Assembly: GCF_002291145.1 (NCBI RefSeq)
Contig: NZ_NTGE01000102.1
Span: 1 to 64,000 of the forward strand
Length of the DNA: 64,000 nt
From: Streptomyces sp. SA15
GTDB lineage: Bacteria > Actinomycetota > Actinomycetes > Streptomycetales > Streptomycetaceae
Direction: 5' to 3'
Both the position numbers and the translations under genes were made by a program. The first letter of the stretch is position 1. Each line of letters starts with the position of its first letter. The notes below the pieces were generated by a model. The model did not search any database and was not told where the DNA came from. It saw only the letters and a program-made list of their open reading frames with translations. This document shows positions 18,598-27,576 of this stretch, one piece after another.

Positions 18598-18796
18598 AGT
18601 GGCGTCGGACAGGCCGTACTTGGCGATGACCTCGGTGGCCGGCTGGTCCTCGGACCATGGGTCTTGAAAACGAACGTTTCCGGGACCCCATGTACACCGA
18701 CACCGTTTCAGCTGGGCCTCCGAGACCGCGGCTACTGCGACGTGCCGGTCACCGCGCCGCTGTCCGCGCTGGACATCGCACGGCAGCTGGAACAGC

Positions 18797-19117
18797 ATGA
18801 CGCACGTCGCGGACTACGAAGGCGACCCGCGGCGACGGCCGTTGCACTGCGACGAGGTCCAGACCCTGTTCGACGCGGCGGACGGCTGGGTCGAACAGAT
18901 CGCTGGAACGCTTTTTGGGTTGGATGCAGTTCGTCCCGGGGAAACTGAATTGGGACCGGTGTGTTCCGCCTGCTATCGCCGGATCCGCACCGCCCGATGC
19001 GGGATGCGGCGCTGTCCGAAGACTCCGCAGTTCGGGCCGTTCGGCGCGTTGAACGTGCGGGTCGGCAAGTCGAGCCGGGGCGGTCAATTCCTCCTGAGCC
19101 ACCGGCAAGACGCCTAG
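18797..19117 (+). pseudogene. tyrosine recombinase (phage-type integrase), decayed internal fragment
   Basis: The frame reads HVADYEGDPRRRPLHCDEVQ, TLFDAADGWVEQI, a degenerate stretch, then TPQFGPFGALNVRVGKSSRG. These match consecutive parts of actinobacterial tyrosine recombinases (EYxGDPRRRPLTxDE..LFD.AD..V and APxFGxxGxLxVRxGK), with the catalytic Arg region between them missing. It ends at 19117 and overlaps the stop of the large ATPase gene by 4 bp on the other strand. A former mobile element therefore abuts the defence genes. Confidence 0.55.
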
Positions 19118-22100
19118 CCGAACAACTCCAGGCTTCTACGGGCCAGATGGGCGATCGTTCCTGGTCCTGACACCTGATCAATGGTCTCGGCGACTGCTGC
19201 CGTCACGCTCAGCAGGACGTCCTCGGGCGGGAGCGTATGGTACAAACGGCGGAGTAGGCGCACGGCTTGTTCCGCGGGGGCCTGGCGTGCGAGGGCGTCG
19301 AGCCGCCCGAAAATTGCTCGGTACAGGTGCAGGACATCTACGGATAGGAAGTTGCCCTCATAGCTGTTTCCACGCGTCGCCGCCGGAAGCGCTAATGCGG
19401 CTTCGAGCGCCCGGCCGATGTGTGTCACGCCTAGATACGGGGTGAGTCCGGTCAGGGCGGTGATCCGTTCTTTCACGTCGCGCTGGTCGATCGCATGATC
19501 GAGGGCACGTTGGAGTTGGTCGGAGGACAAGTAGGGAGCCAGCACGCGGAGAGTGGAAGCCACAGCGCGGGTGTGGGCCTGGGCTACGGCTATCAATTCT
19601 TGGTCCAGCTGAGGTGCGCTGAGTCGAGGAGCCAATGAAACCAGCAGCTGGTCCGGGTGGTGATCGAACTCCGCTGCCGCTGCCTGATTCGCTTCGACGG
19701 CCAAGTCCAGCGGCGGCCCGTCCCCGTGCTTCGCAAGGCAGGTCATGACTTCTGCCTGGGCCCTGCGGTTGGGGAAGGCAGCGGCGACTCTCAGCATTCG
19801 TTCGGCCATTCGGCTCCTGGCGGGCTCCGGAAGGTGCTCCGCCAATCCGGCCAGCGGCCACATACGGAGGTGTCCGAATAGCGGCCAGAGTTCGTACCAC
19901 TGGTCCGACATATCCTCTATGGCCTGCTCCGCTTGGGATAGCGCGCGCGTTGCATCTGGTTCGGGCAAGTGCCGGGCGGCTCCAGCCAGGGCCCACGCGC
20001 GCAGCCCTGGGTTGGTGATCGCCTCCGCGAGCGTGTGTACTTTCCGCGACTGTTGTGCGGTCCGCAGGTGTGGTGCCAGGCCAATCAGCGCTGATGGCCT
20101 GATCAGCTCCTGTTGAATATCGGCAGCGGCCACCAACGCTCGGTCGAGCTGACTGGCGCGGAGGTAAGGTGCTAGCGCGGTCAGAGCCTCAGCACAGTGC
20201 TCCTCCACGGTGTGATTGCGGCCGATCGCGATTGCCGTCTCGAGGGCAGTGTCCAACTGGTCGGCATCGAGGTACGGCGCCAGTATGGCCAGCATGCGGG
20301 CTCGGGTCTGCGCCGTCACGGTGTTGGCCGTCAGCCGCAGCGCATTGTCGAGCAGGTCTTTTCCGAGATACGGGGCGAGCCTGGCCAGCAGCGGCTCGCG
20401 CACCGCGTGCTCGTTGCCGGGCATGGCTTCCGCTCTTCGCAGGCACTGTGAGACCACGCGGGCACGTTCCGCACCTTGGAGTTGTTCCGCGATGTCGGCC
20501 AAGAGCATCACTCGCTCCTCCGCACGAGGGACAGAAGCCAGCGTAGTCAGGAGCCTGTCTCTAGCGGCGTGTCGCTCGTCGTCGTTTAGCCGCGATGCGA
20601 GGGAGACCAGAGCTGTAGCGACGCCCGAGGCGATGCCACCCCGGCGGGCCGTGGCGCGCAGAACCTGATCGAGCTGGGCCCTGTTCAGCCACGGCAGCAG
20701 TCTCTTCCACAGCAGGTTGACGTTTGCGGGGTTGGAGTCGCGCACGGCGATTGCGACATCGACGGCGCGGTCGAGCTGTTGGGGAGTGAGGTAGGGAGCC
20801 GCGACTGACACCACGCCGTACCTGTCCCAGGAATCTTTACCGCTGCCCGCCCATTCAAGGACCCGGTCGAGCTGGGCCGAGTTGAGGTACGGCACCACCT
20901 CGGCGAGATGGTGGCCGATCGTACCCCCACGCGCGATCATGAAAGTCATCAGCTGGTCGAGGGCGTGTCGGTCTAGAAAGCACGCAAGTTGGGCCACGTC
21001 CCCTATGCAGTAGGAGGGAACGACCCGCAGGGCGGTGCGTAGTTCCGCGTCCAGTTCCGCGCTCGGCCCATCCAACCCTGACAGCTCTCGGTGGCGGCCG
21101 AGCACCGCAACCCGTACCAGGGTGCGTGGCCACCCTGTGGGGCAGAAGTCAGAGAGATGGTCTAGGCCGATCTGGTCCAATCGCGGCACTAGCGCGACCA
21201 GCGTCCTGGCACGTGCGAGCTCGTCTGAAACGGTGTACGCGAGCGCCAGCACTCTGCCCAGTTGTCGGTCGTGGAGGTGGGGGAGGAGGCGCTGCAGCGC
21301 CCGCGAGCGAAAGCCGCCGTCCTTGATGGTTGCCACGAGCTGCAGGGCCTGATCCAGTGTGGAGCTGCGCTCCGGCTCCTGGAGATGTTCGGCGAGACGG
21401 GACAGAGCGACGGCACGGTCACCAGGGTCGGAGGTGTCAGCGGCTACCTGCAATGCACAGCGCCACAGGTGGGGCTCCAGGGGTGGCGTCAGCGCGGCTA
21501 GTGCCTTCAGCCGCTCTCCGCCTGCGTGGATTGAGCCGACGATAGCGAGTGCCTTCCTTATTCCGCGCTCGTCCAGATGCGGCACTAGCCTCACCAGCGC
21601 TTCGGCGCGGATGCGCTGGTCGTGCAGGTTCGCCACGGCGTCCAGGGCCTGTGCAACGACGTCTTCCCGGGCGGAACTGTCCAGGCAGGAGGCGACCCCC
21701 GTCAATGCCGCAGCCCGTCCTCGGGGATCCTGTAACGCGCCGGCGGCAGTCAGCAGTGTGGGCAACTGCCCGGCGTCGAGGTGTGGCGCCAACTTGCCCA
21801 GCGCTTCACCACGCTGCGTCTCGGCGTCAATCGAAAGTACGACACGCACGGCGTCCCGGCAGGTCTGGTCGACGACCTCCGTGTCGTCAAGCCATGGGAG
21901 GAGCCGAGTGAGTGCCTCGGCACGTTGGGGGGGATCGTCCAGACGGTGAGCGTGGGCGAGGGCACGTGCGGTGCTCCAGTTCCCTGTGCGCAACAGAGCT
22001 TCTAGCAGGTCGGGGGAGATCATCTTGGAGCGGGTCACCAAGCGCGCGGCCAGCATGGCGTACTCCACTTCGGCGCCAAGTGTGGATGCTGACCGCCCGA

Positions 22101-23772
22101 CGGCGAGTGCTTCGTCGGTAAGTTGCTCGGCCCTTCGACGGGCCAGTTCCAGCCCGGCTAGTAGGGCGTCGAGCGTGCCCGCACGCTCGTGCGCCTCTGC
22201 CCAGACCGAGCCGAGAGGTGTGTCGGTGCCCAGAGGACGACAGGTGAGCAAGAGGTGCAGCTCATCGTGACGGTCGATGGCGTCCAGGTGTGCCGGCAAG
22301 TGTCTGAGCGCGTAGCAGTTGTCGGCCGAGCTCGACCGTAAATCGGCGGCGAGTACCGGGAGTCCGTTGTGTAGCCCGCCGAAACCGGCCAGATATTGGT
22401 CGGCGATTCGGTGATGAGCGGCGTAGGCCGACGCGCGCATTCGGCCACGTTCGACCGGATCCTGGCCCGGATCGTCCGGATCCTCGTCGCCCTGCAGGAA
22501 CTCACGGAGGCTGGGGTGGTAGAGCGCATAGCACGGGGTGGTGCCGTCCATGTCCACGGCCAGGAACGGGCGATAGCGGACGTCGCACAGGTGTGCGACA
22601 GTTCCCTGGTCCAGGCCGGTGAAGCGGACCAACTGCTCCGGGGACAGTGGCTGCCCGGCCGCGGCCAGGGTCGCCAGTAGGACCCGGTCCACCGTGGCGA
22701 AGCCGGGCTCGCCACGGCGAACGGTGACGTGTTGCCTGTAGTAGGCCGCCAGTCCGGACGGAAGTCGTTCGAGATCGGCGCGAGCCCAGTTCCCTGCGCG
22801 CATCCGGGTGAGGACATAGTGCAGGTAGACCCACACACCCTCGCACCGCTCGGCCAGCAGACGGGTGAACTCGTCGGCAGAGATTCCTGCAGACGCGAGC
22901 CGCTCGGCGATCGCCGACTCGCCTGCCCGGACGGCGAGGAACCTGGCAATGTCTCGCTGGTTATTTGGATCGCCTGGATCGATCCGCAACCGCACGACCT
23001 GCTCACCGTCCGGCAGCCGTCCCGGGGCCGTGCCCTCACGGCAGGTGGCGACGATGACGACACCGGGAGGCAGTTGATGTGGATGAGGGAGTCCCAGTGC
23101 GAGCCCTTCACCAGCGACCCCGTCCAGGCCGTCGACCACGATGCGTACCGTTTCGCCTCGCTGCAGGGCCCGTTGAGCAGCGGCTGACAGCACTGCCGGA
23201 AAGTAGGCAGGGTCACTGGCCCAGGCGGTCAGCATCCCATTGGGGGCGAACTTCTCCTCCAAGCCGTAACGCAGGATCAGTTGGGCGGTGATGCTCCGCA
23301 GTGCCACGGCGGGGTCGTGTCCCTGCGCCACTTGCTGTGTGAAGTGCTGGGGGCAAGCCCACGCGCGCGACAGCCAGGCCGCGAGAGTTGTCTTGCCCAT
23401 CCCGGCGCGAGCGGTGACCAGCAGGTAGAGTCCGGAAGCGCGGCCGTTGGCGGCCATCGCCGCCTCGATGCTGTCCAGCAGCCACTCGCGGCCGGTGAAC
23501 TGCTCCACCCCGGCGCCTGAGAACACGGACGAGTAGTCCAGGGCCGCCACCGCGAGCGGCACCTCCACCATGCCGACGAGGGACGTTTGGACCGTGACGT
23601 CCCCATGGATGACGCCAGCCTGGATGAGCACCTGCGCGTTGCCACTCATGTGGTTGTGCACACCTGTGCTTGTACGCGCTGACGGCGTCAACGCGTTCGC
23701 CGTCCCGCTGTCTTGCCGCTCCATCTCTCTTCGCGCCCCCGTGCCTCCAGCAGTCCCCTCAACGTAGTCCAT
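19114..23772 (-). CDS. NACHT/STAND-family NTPase (NLR-like) with N-terminal amyloid-type motif and HEAT-like repeat array
   Basis: A 1552-residue protein. Residues 38-62 carry a RHIM/BASS-like motif, SGNAQVLIQAGVIHGDV. A NACHT-type NTPase follows: Walker A ARAGMGKTTL (121-130), Walker B RIVVDGLDGV (210-219), and sensor VVIVATCREG (238-247). A helical region comes next. From about residue 620 to 1500 there are ~16 degenerate ~34-residue repeats with the core LAPYLDADQLDTAL (LLPWLNRAQLDQVL, VAPYLTPQQLDRAV, LAPYLRASQLDRAL). This is the NLR plan of signalling motif, switch ATPase and sensor repeats. A divergent gene 136 bp away encodes a small protein ending in the same motif. The start at 23772 has weak RBS support; Met17 (23724) is possible. 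The role is inferred to be anti-phage immunity or regulated cell death. Confidence 0.88.
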   Translation of the reverse strand: MDYVEGTAGGTGARREMERQDSGTANALTPSARTSTGVHNHMSGNAQVLIQAGVIHGDVTVQTSLVGMVEVPLAVAALDYSSVFSGAGVEQFTGREWLLDSIEAAMAANGRASGLYLLVTARAGMGKTTLAAWLSRAWACPQHFTQQVAQGHDPAVALRSITAQLILRYGLEEKFAPNGMLTAWASDPAYFPAVLSAAAQRALQRGETVRIVVDGLDGVAGEGLALGLPHPHQLPPGVVIVATCREGTAPGRLPDGEQVVRLRIDPGDPNNQRDIARFLAVRAGESAIAERLASAGISADEFTRLLAERCEGVWVYLHYVLTRMRAGNWARADLERLPSGLAAYYRQHVTVRRGEPGFATVDRVLLATLAAAGQPLSPEQLVRFTGLDQGTVAHLCDVRYRPFLAVDMDGTTPCYALYHPSLREFLQGDEDPDDPGQDPVERGRMRASAYAAHHRIADQYLAGFGGLHNGLPVLAADLRSSSADNCYALRHLPAHLDAIDRHDELHLLLTCRPLGTDTPLGSVWAEAHERAGTLDALLAGLELARRRAEQLTDEALAVGRSASTLGAEVEYAMLAARLVTRSKMISPDLLEALLRTGNWSTARALAHAHRLDDPPQRAEALTRLLPWLDDTEVVDQTCRDAVRVVLSIDAETQRGEALGKLAPHLDAGQLPTLLTAAGALQDPRGRAAALTGVASCLDSSAREDVVAQALDAVANLHDQRIRAEALVRLVPHLDERGIRKALAIVGSIHAGGERLKALAALTPPLEPHLWRCALQVAADTSDPGDRAVALSRLAEHLQEPERSSTLDQALQLVATIKDGGFRSRALQRLLPHLHDRQLGRVLALAYTVSDELARARTLVALVPRLDQIGLDHLSDFCPTGWPRTLVRVAVLGRHRELSGLDGPSAELDAELRTALRVVPSYCIGDVAQLACFLDRHALDQLMTFMIARGGTIGHHLAEVVPYLNSAQLDRVLEWAGSGKDSWDRYGVVSVAAPYLTPQQLDRAVDVAIAVRDSNPANVNLLWKRLLPWLNRAQLDQVLRATARRGGIASGVATALVSLASRLNDDERHAARDRLLTTLASVPRAEERVMLLADIAEQLQGAERARVVSQCLRRAEAMPGNEHAVREPLLARLAPYLGKDLLDNALRLTANTVTAQTRARMLAILAPYLDADQLDTALETAIAIGRNHTVEEHCAEALTALAPYLRASQLDRALVAAADIQQELIRPSALIGLAPHLRTAQQSRKVHTLAEAITNPGLRAWALAGAARHLPEPDATRALSQAEQAIEDMSDQWYELWPLFGHLRMWPLAGLAEHLPEPARSRMAERMLRVAAAFPNRRAQAEVMTCLAKHGDGPPLDLAVEANQAAAAEFDHHPDQLLVSLAPRLSAPQLDQELIAVAQAHTRAVASTLRVLAPYLSSDQLQRALDHAIDQRDVKERITALTGLTPYLGVTHIGRALEAALALPAATRGNSYEGNFLSVDVLHLYRAIFGRLDALARQAPAEQAVRLLRRLYHTLPPEDVLLSVTAAVAETIDQVSGPGTIAHLARRSLELFG

Positions 23773-23908
23773 TCACTCCACGTACGATGCGGTGCGGTCG
23801 CAACAGACAGCAGAGAACCGGCCGTTCCCTCTGTGGTAACCCTCGCGGTCCCCGCGATGCTCTACCCTCGACGGACGATCTAGGCCGCTCGAGACGCGGA
23901 GGGTGTCC

Positions 23909-24292
23909 GTGGACGCGATTGCACCTGAACTATTGATGGCTCTTGCCGGAGGTACTGCAGGCGCAGCGGGGCAACAACTGTGGGCGTCTTTGCGCGACCT
24001 GGTCAGACCGCCGACGCAATGTGAGGAGCCGTGTGAGGAGGATGAGTTGACGGTCCTCGTTGATACGGCTAACACCGCCGAGCGGGCCAGGGAGCTGGCC
24101 GGGGCGCTGATGGTGCGCGCGCAGCAGAATCCCGCCTTTGCCCAGGCACTGGAGTCCTGGGGGCGTGAAGTCGAGGCATTGGGCGATGCGGTGACTGGCG
24201 CGGGCGAAGTAACCAACACGATCTCCGGCGGCACGCAGAACACCGTCGTCCAGGCGCGCGACATTCGCGGTTCCATCAACCTCGGCGGCTGA
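23909..24292 (+). CDS. small putative effector with C-terminal amyloid-type (RHIM/BASS-like) motif
   Basis: A ~127-residue protein. GTG 23909 is preferred because GGAGGG lies 5 bp upstream; GTG 23903 overlaps the RBS. Residues 1-30 contain a glycine/alanine-rich hydrophobic helix (LLMALAGGTAGAAGQQLW) that could be membrane-active. The middle is acidic then helical (ERARELAGALMVRAQQNPAF). The C-terminus reads SGGTQNTVVQARDIRGSI, aligning with SGNAQVLIQAGVIHGDV of the divergent NLR (SG...QAxxIxG). Such pairs are known as NLR/effector couples in which the NLR motif templates the effector, whose N-domain is often a pore-forming or toxic (Bell-like) fold. Effector activity here is inference. Confidence 0.8.
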   Translation: MDAIAPELLMALAGGTAGAAGQQLWASLRDLVRPPTQCEEPCEEDELTVLVDTANTAERARELAGALMVRAQQNPAFAQALESWGREVEALGDAVTGAGEVTNTISGGTQNTVVQARDIRGSINLGG

Positions 24293-24446
24293 CACGCGCG
24301 GCCTGCGGCAGCAGAATACCGCAGACGAGGAATAAGCGCACTCCGCCAGTAGCCGACCGGCTCACCGAGACGCTCCAGCAGACCCTGACCCAGGACGACG
24401 TCACCCTCTCGTCCTGCGCGCCGTCTTCTGTTTCGGAACCCGCAGC

Positions 24447-24721
24447 GTGGCGGTCGTCCTCTGAGGCAGCTGAGGATCGCAACAGCCATAGGTAGGGTGC
24501 GATGAACCGCACCTCGGTGGTGGCGGTCGCCCTTCGGGGCGGCCGAGGATTGCGGGTGGCGGTCGAGACGGCCGCGGATCGCAACGGCTGTATCGGCGGC
24601 CGGCACCGCTGTGTCGGTCTGGAGGCGGTGGCCCGGGGCGATCGAGGATCGCAACTCCTTCGCAAGCAGCGGCGCCCTGGATGGTGCTCCTCGCGGGCCG
24701 GGGCAGCTCATGAATCGTGAC
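24447..24721. CRISPR. short degenerate CRISPR-like repeat cluster, no cas genes
   Basis: Two 37-bp units at 24447-24483 and 24520-24556 both begin GTGGCGGTCG and share ...GAGGATYGC near the end; they are separated by a 36-bp unique spacer. A shortened unit overlaps at 24556-24585 (GTGGCGGTCG...GGATCGCAAC). A third full-length unit ends ...GAGGATCGCAAC at 24619-24655 after a 33-bp spacer. A very weak fourth may end at 24721. Unit 2 contains the hairpin GCCCTTCGGGGC. Unit size, spacer size and conserved 3' end fit a CRISPR array, but the copies differ too much for an active one. No cas gene is in the window. Confidence 0.45.
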
Positions 24722-24944
24722 GTGGACAGGTAGAGCGACGGTGCGTTGGACATGTCACAGGCGGAAACTGACTGCATCGACGACCTCCGCCGTGTGAATA
24801 CGGTCTGTAACCGCCGGCCGAGCCTGGGTGGAGTGTCACAGGGATGCGTTCTGGAACACCGAGTGGGCATCTACCAGCACGGGGAGATCCCGGTGCTGGT
24901 TCGGTGCTGACTCGAACGTCGGCGATCAGCCAAAACCGCAGGTC

Positions 24945-25058
24945 CTAGCCCCGATCGAATGAGTTGTCGTACCACTCGATGGTGGTGCCGATGAGGCTGG
25001 CGGTGACGATGCGCTTGAGGCTGGCGGGGGGTGGAGGAGCGGGCGCGGGGTAGGACAT
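24945..25058 (-). pseudogene. MFS (metabolite:H+ symporter type) transporter, N-terminal fragment
   Basis: A 37-codon frame from ATG 25058, with AAGGGG 8 bp upstream, reads ASLKRIVTASLIGTTIEWYD and then loses homology (NSFDRG-stop). The IGTTIEWYDF motif is the hallmark start of MHS-type MFS transporters. The remaining ~400 residues are absent. The promoter and start are retained, so the rest of the gene was deleted. Confidence 0.6.
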
Positions 25059-25426
25059 CGATACCCCTTCCAAGCGGTTGGTGGGGACATTTTCGTGTCG
25101 CCATACCGTAGGAATCCGCAGGTCAGTGGCACATGTGGTGGCGCACCATAGTTCTGGGTGCGGACGTGTTGCTCGACGCGTGCGGACTGGGACCGCTCAT
25201 CGTGCCCGAGCCGGAGGAGGCGTCGGCCCGGACCGGTGACCGAGGGCTCGTCGACGACGTACTCGCAGCTGTCCACCGCCCACGACATGCTGGCGACGAT
25301 GGGCGCCGATGCCTGCGCCGATCGCGCACGCAGTTCCAGACGGTGCTCGCGAAGGACCCACATCGCGCGACCTGTACCGGTCCGGCCGCATACGAAGCCC
25401 GGCCGTTGCGATCGCCCGGACCAGTT
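25059..25426. other. stretch without recognised genes
   Basis: About 370 bp between the MFS start and the end of the DHFR-like gene. Open frames exist on both strands but none shows a family motif. The MFS fragment's promoter should be here. Confidence 0.4.
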
Positions 25427-26031
25427 CTACAGGTTCCCGGCGCGGCCGGGTGGCCGATACCGCAGGAGCACGTTGCCCGAACGGAACACGGTCACCGCCC
25501 CCGCCGTCAGGTCGATGCGGTCCTTCAGGCCGGCGTACAGACTCCACCCGCGGCCCAGCAGCACCGGATGCAGCAGGATCCGCAGCTCATCCACCCATCC
25601 CCGCTCCAGCAGTGTCACGGTGATTCCGAACTCCCGAAGATCGCGACGTCACCGTCGGATTCGGCCCGGAGCCGGGCGATCTCGGCGCCCAGATCGCTGC
25701 CGTCGGTGACGCGGGTGTTCTCCCAGGGGGTGACCGGGCCGCTGTCCGTCACCACCGTCTTGGGCACGGCGTTCATGAAGGCCGCGACCTCGGGCAGCCG
25801 CTGCGCCGCGTCGGCCGAGGTCCAGACCTCGGCGAAGTGCTCGTAGGTGCGCCGGCCCAGTTGCAGGGCACCCACTTCGAGGGTCTGGCGCAGGTTCCAG
25901 TCGAAGAACTCCTCGTCGTACAGGCCCCAGCCCAACTCCCCACGGGGGCCCTCGTGATAGCCGTCGAGGGAACAGAACAAGAACGCGAACACCTGCTGCC
26001 GGCTGCCCTGAGGCGTCGAGCAGTGACTCAT
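25427..26031 (-). pseudogene. dihydrofolate reductase/RibD C-terminal-domain family protein, frameshifted
   Basis: From ATG 26031 (AAGGAG upstream) the frame reads VFAFLFCSLDGYHEGPRGEL, EFFDWNLRQTLEVGALQLGR, TYEHFAEVWTSADA, then DGDVAIFGSSE and stops. The expected next segment, LTVTLLERGWVDELRILLHP, VLLGRGWSLYAGLK and the end to 25427, lies in the next frame. Restoring one base near 25622 rejoins them. These proteins resemble RibD/DHFR reductases of unclear substrate. Everything else is intact, so a sequencing error is conceivable. Confidence 0.78.
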
Positions 26032-26199
26032 CTCGTCTCCTTCCAGTCGTCGCCGCGTCAGACAGACCGGCTCGGAAGACAAAACTCATCGGGCGTGCGC
26101 CGGTTCTGTTCGTGATGCGGCCGGACCCAGCCTGCAGTCCGGAGGCGCTCGGCGGCTGCGGCGGCGGTCCATCGATCATGACTGGCCATCGGCACTGTG

Positions 26200-26412
26200 C
26201 ACCCGGAGTCTCGCGCCGGGAGACTGGCACATCATGGAGTACGTCGCCGTCGACGAGGAAGCGCCGCTCACCCGGGTCCCGGACACCATGGACCTCGACG
26301 TGGCGGCGGCGCTGCCGACGATCGGTGTGACCGGTCTCGCTCTGACGAGCATGCTCGCACCGCTCAAGGGCAGGACTGTCCTGATCGTGGGCGCGCGAGG
26401 CGGCGTCGGCTG
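26200..26412 (+). pseudogene. zinc-type alcohol dehydrogenase / quinone oxidoreductase, internal fragment
   Basis: The + frame reads EYVAVDEEAPLTRVPDTMDL, DVAAALPTIGVTGLALTSM and LKGRTVLIVGARGGVG, the linker and start of the Rossmann fold in MDR-type quinone oxidoreductases. Homology stops right after the GGVG nucleotide-binding turn at about 26412, and the N-terminal catalytic domain is missing. A different piece of the same fold lies at 30974-31064 on the other strand. Confidence 0.6.
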
Positions 26413-26541
26413 CAGCTCCGCATGCGTCGCCGCTTTATTTTCGTCAACCTGGATGATCCGCTCGTGGGCACTCGCGCCCATCATTGCGCGCCCGTTGCCG
26501 CGGGAAGCTCGAAACGATCATGGCTCGATCACACCTCAAGT

Positions 26542-26587
26542 GTTGATGTGTCAACTTATTCGCGATAGCGTCCGTTGATGCATCAAC
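26542..26587. promoter_or_regulatory. two MarR-type operators upstream of the NmrA-SDR operon
   Basis: GTTGATGTGTCAAC (26542-26555) and the perfect palindrome GTTGATGCATCAAC (26574-26587) have centres 32 bp apart, about three helical turns, and lie 39-84 bp before the NmrA start. A related site is at 29529-29542. The same half-sites occur in the palindrome of the MarR gene at 33.7 kb. Confidence 0.6.
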
Positions 26588-26625
26588 TAGTCAATGAGAC
26601 GCCTCTTCTGACAGGGACAGCTGCC

Positions 26626-27576
26626 ATGAACGACAAGAAGGTCATCGCGGTCGCCGGAGCGACGGGCGCGCAGGGCGGCGGCGCCGCACGAGCGATCCTC
26701 GCCGATCCGGAGTCGGGCTTCACGGTCCGCGCGCTCACCCGGAACCCCGACTCGCCCGCCGCCAGGGAACTCGCCGCGCTCGGCGCCGAGGTCGTCCGAG
26801 CGGACTTCGACGACGAGCCGACTGTGCACAAGGCGTTCGAAGGTGCCTACGGCGCCTTCCTCGTCACCAACTTCTGGGCGCACATGTCCGCGGCGAAGGA
26901 AACGGAGGAGATCAAGGCCCTGGCCCGGGCCGCCAAGGCCACGGGCCTGCGCCACGTGGTCTGGTCGACGCTGGAGGACACCCGCGAACTGCTGCCGCTG
27001 GAGGACGGCCGGATGCCCGTCCTCCAGGAGAAGTACAACGTGCCCCACTTCGACGCCAAGGGTGAGGGCAACGAGCTGTTCCGGCAGGCCGGGGTGCCGA
27101 CCACCTTCCTGAACACGACCTTCTACTTCCAGGGCTTCTTGCAGGGCCTCGGTCCCCAGCGCGGCGAGGACGGCGTGCTGACGCTGACCCTGCCGCTGGA
27201 GGACGGCAAGCTCCTCGCCGGGGTGGACGTGGCGGACATCGGCCGGACAGCTTTCGCCATCCTCAAGGGCGGCGAGCAGTTCATCGGCCGCACCATCGGT
27301 CTGGCCGGCGATCACCTGACCGGTGCGCAGTACGCGGAGAAGCTGGGGGCCGCGCTCGGCGAGCCGGTGCGCTTCCAGTCCGTGCCCTATGACGTGTTCC
27401 GGTCCCTCGAGATTCCGGCGGCCGACGAGATCGGCAACATGTTCCAGTACTACGGTGACTTCGATCAGGAGTTCACCGGCGCCCGCGACCTGAACCGGCT
27501 GCGGGAGCTGAACCCGCAGCTCAGGAGCTTCGACGCCTGGCTGGCCGAGAACGCCTCGAAGTTCGAGGTGAAGTGA
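26626..27576 (+). CDS. NmrA/HSCARG-type NAD(P)-binding protein
   Basis: A 316-residue protein with the atypical SDR cofactor motif VAGATGAQGGGAARAIL at the N-terminus and the NmrA pattern VLRADFDDEPTV-like (VVRADFDDEPTVHKAFEGAY), FLVTNFWAH, GLRHVVWSTLEDT, VPTTFLNTTFYFQGF. NmrA-like proteins lack the catalytic Tyr and sense NADP redox state or act as quinone reductases. AGGGA lies upstream of ATG 26626. Its stop abuts the next gene's ATG with no gap, so the two are one operon, probably under the GTTGATG operators. Confidence 0.9.
   Translation: MNDKKVIAVAGATGAQGGGAARAILADPESGFTVRALTRNPDSPAARELAALGAEVVRADFDDEPTVHKAFEGAYGAFLVTNFWAHMSAAKETEEIKALARAAKATGLRHVVWSTLEDTRELLPLEDGRMPVLQEKYNVPHFDAKGEGNELFRQAGVPTTFLNTTFYFQGFLQGLGPQRGEDGVLTLTLPLEDGKLLAGVDVADIGRTAFAILKGGEQFIGRTIGLAGDHLTGAQYAEKLGAALGEPVRFQSVPYDVFRSLEIPAADEIGNMFQYYGDFDQEFTGARDLNRLRELNPQLRSFDAWLAENASKFEVK

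Noticed and set aside
24276..24665. 129-codon minus-strand frame across the CRISPR-like cluster
   Set aside because: Composition follows the repeats and there is no RBS or motif. The repeat explanation is better.
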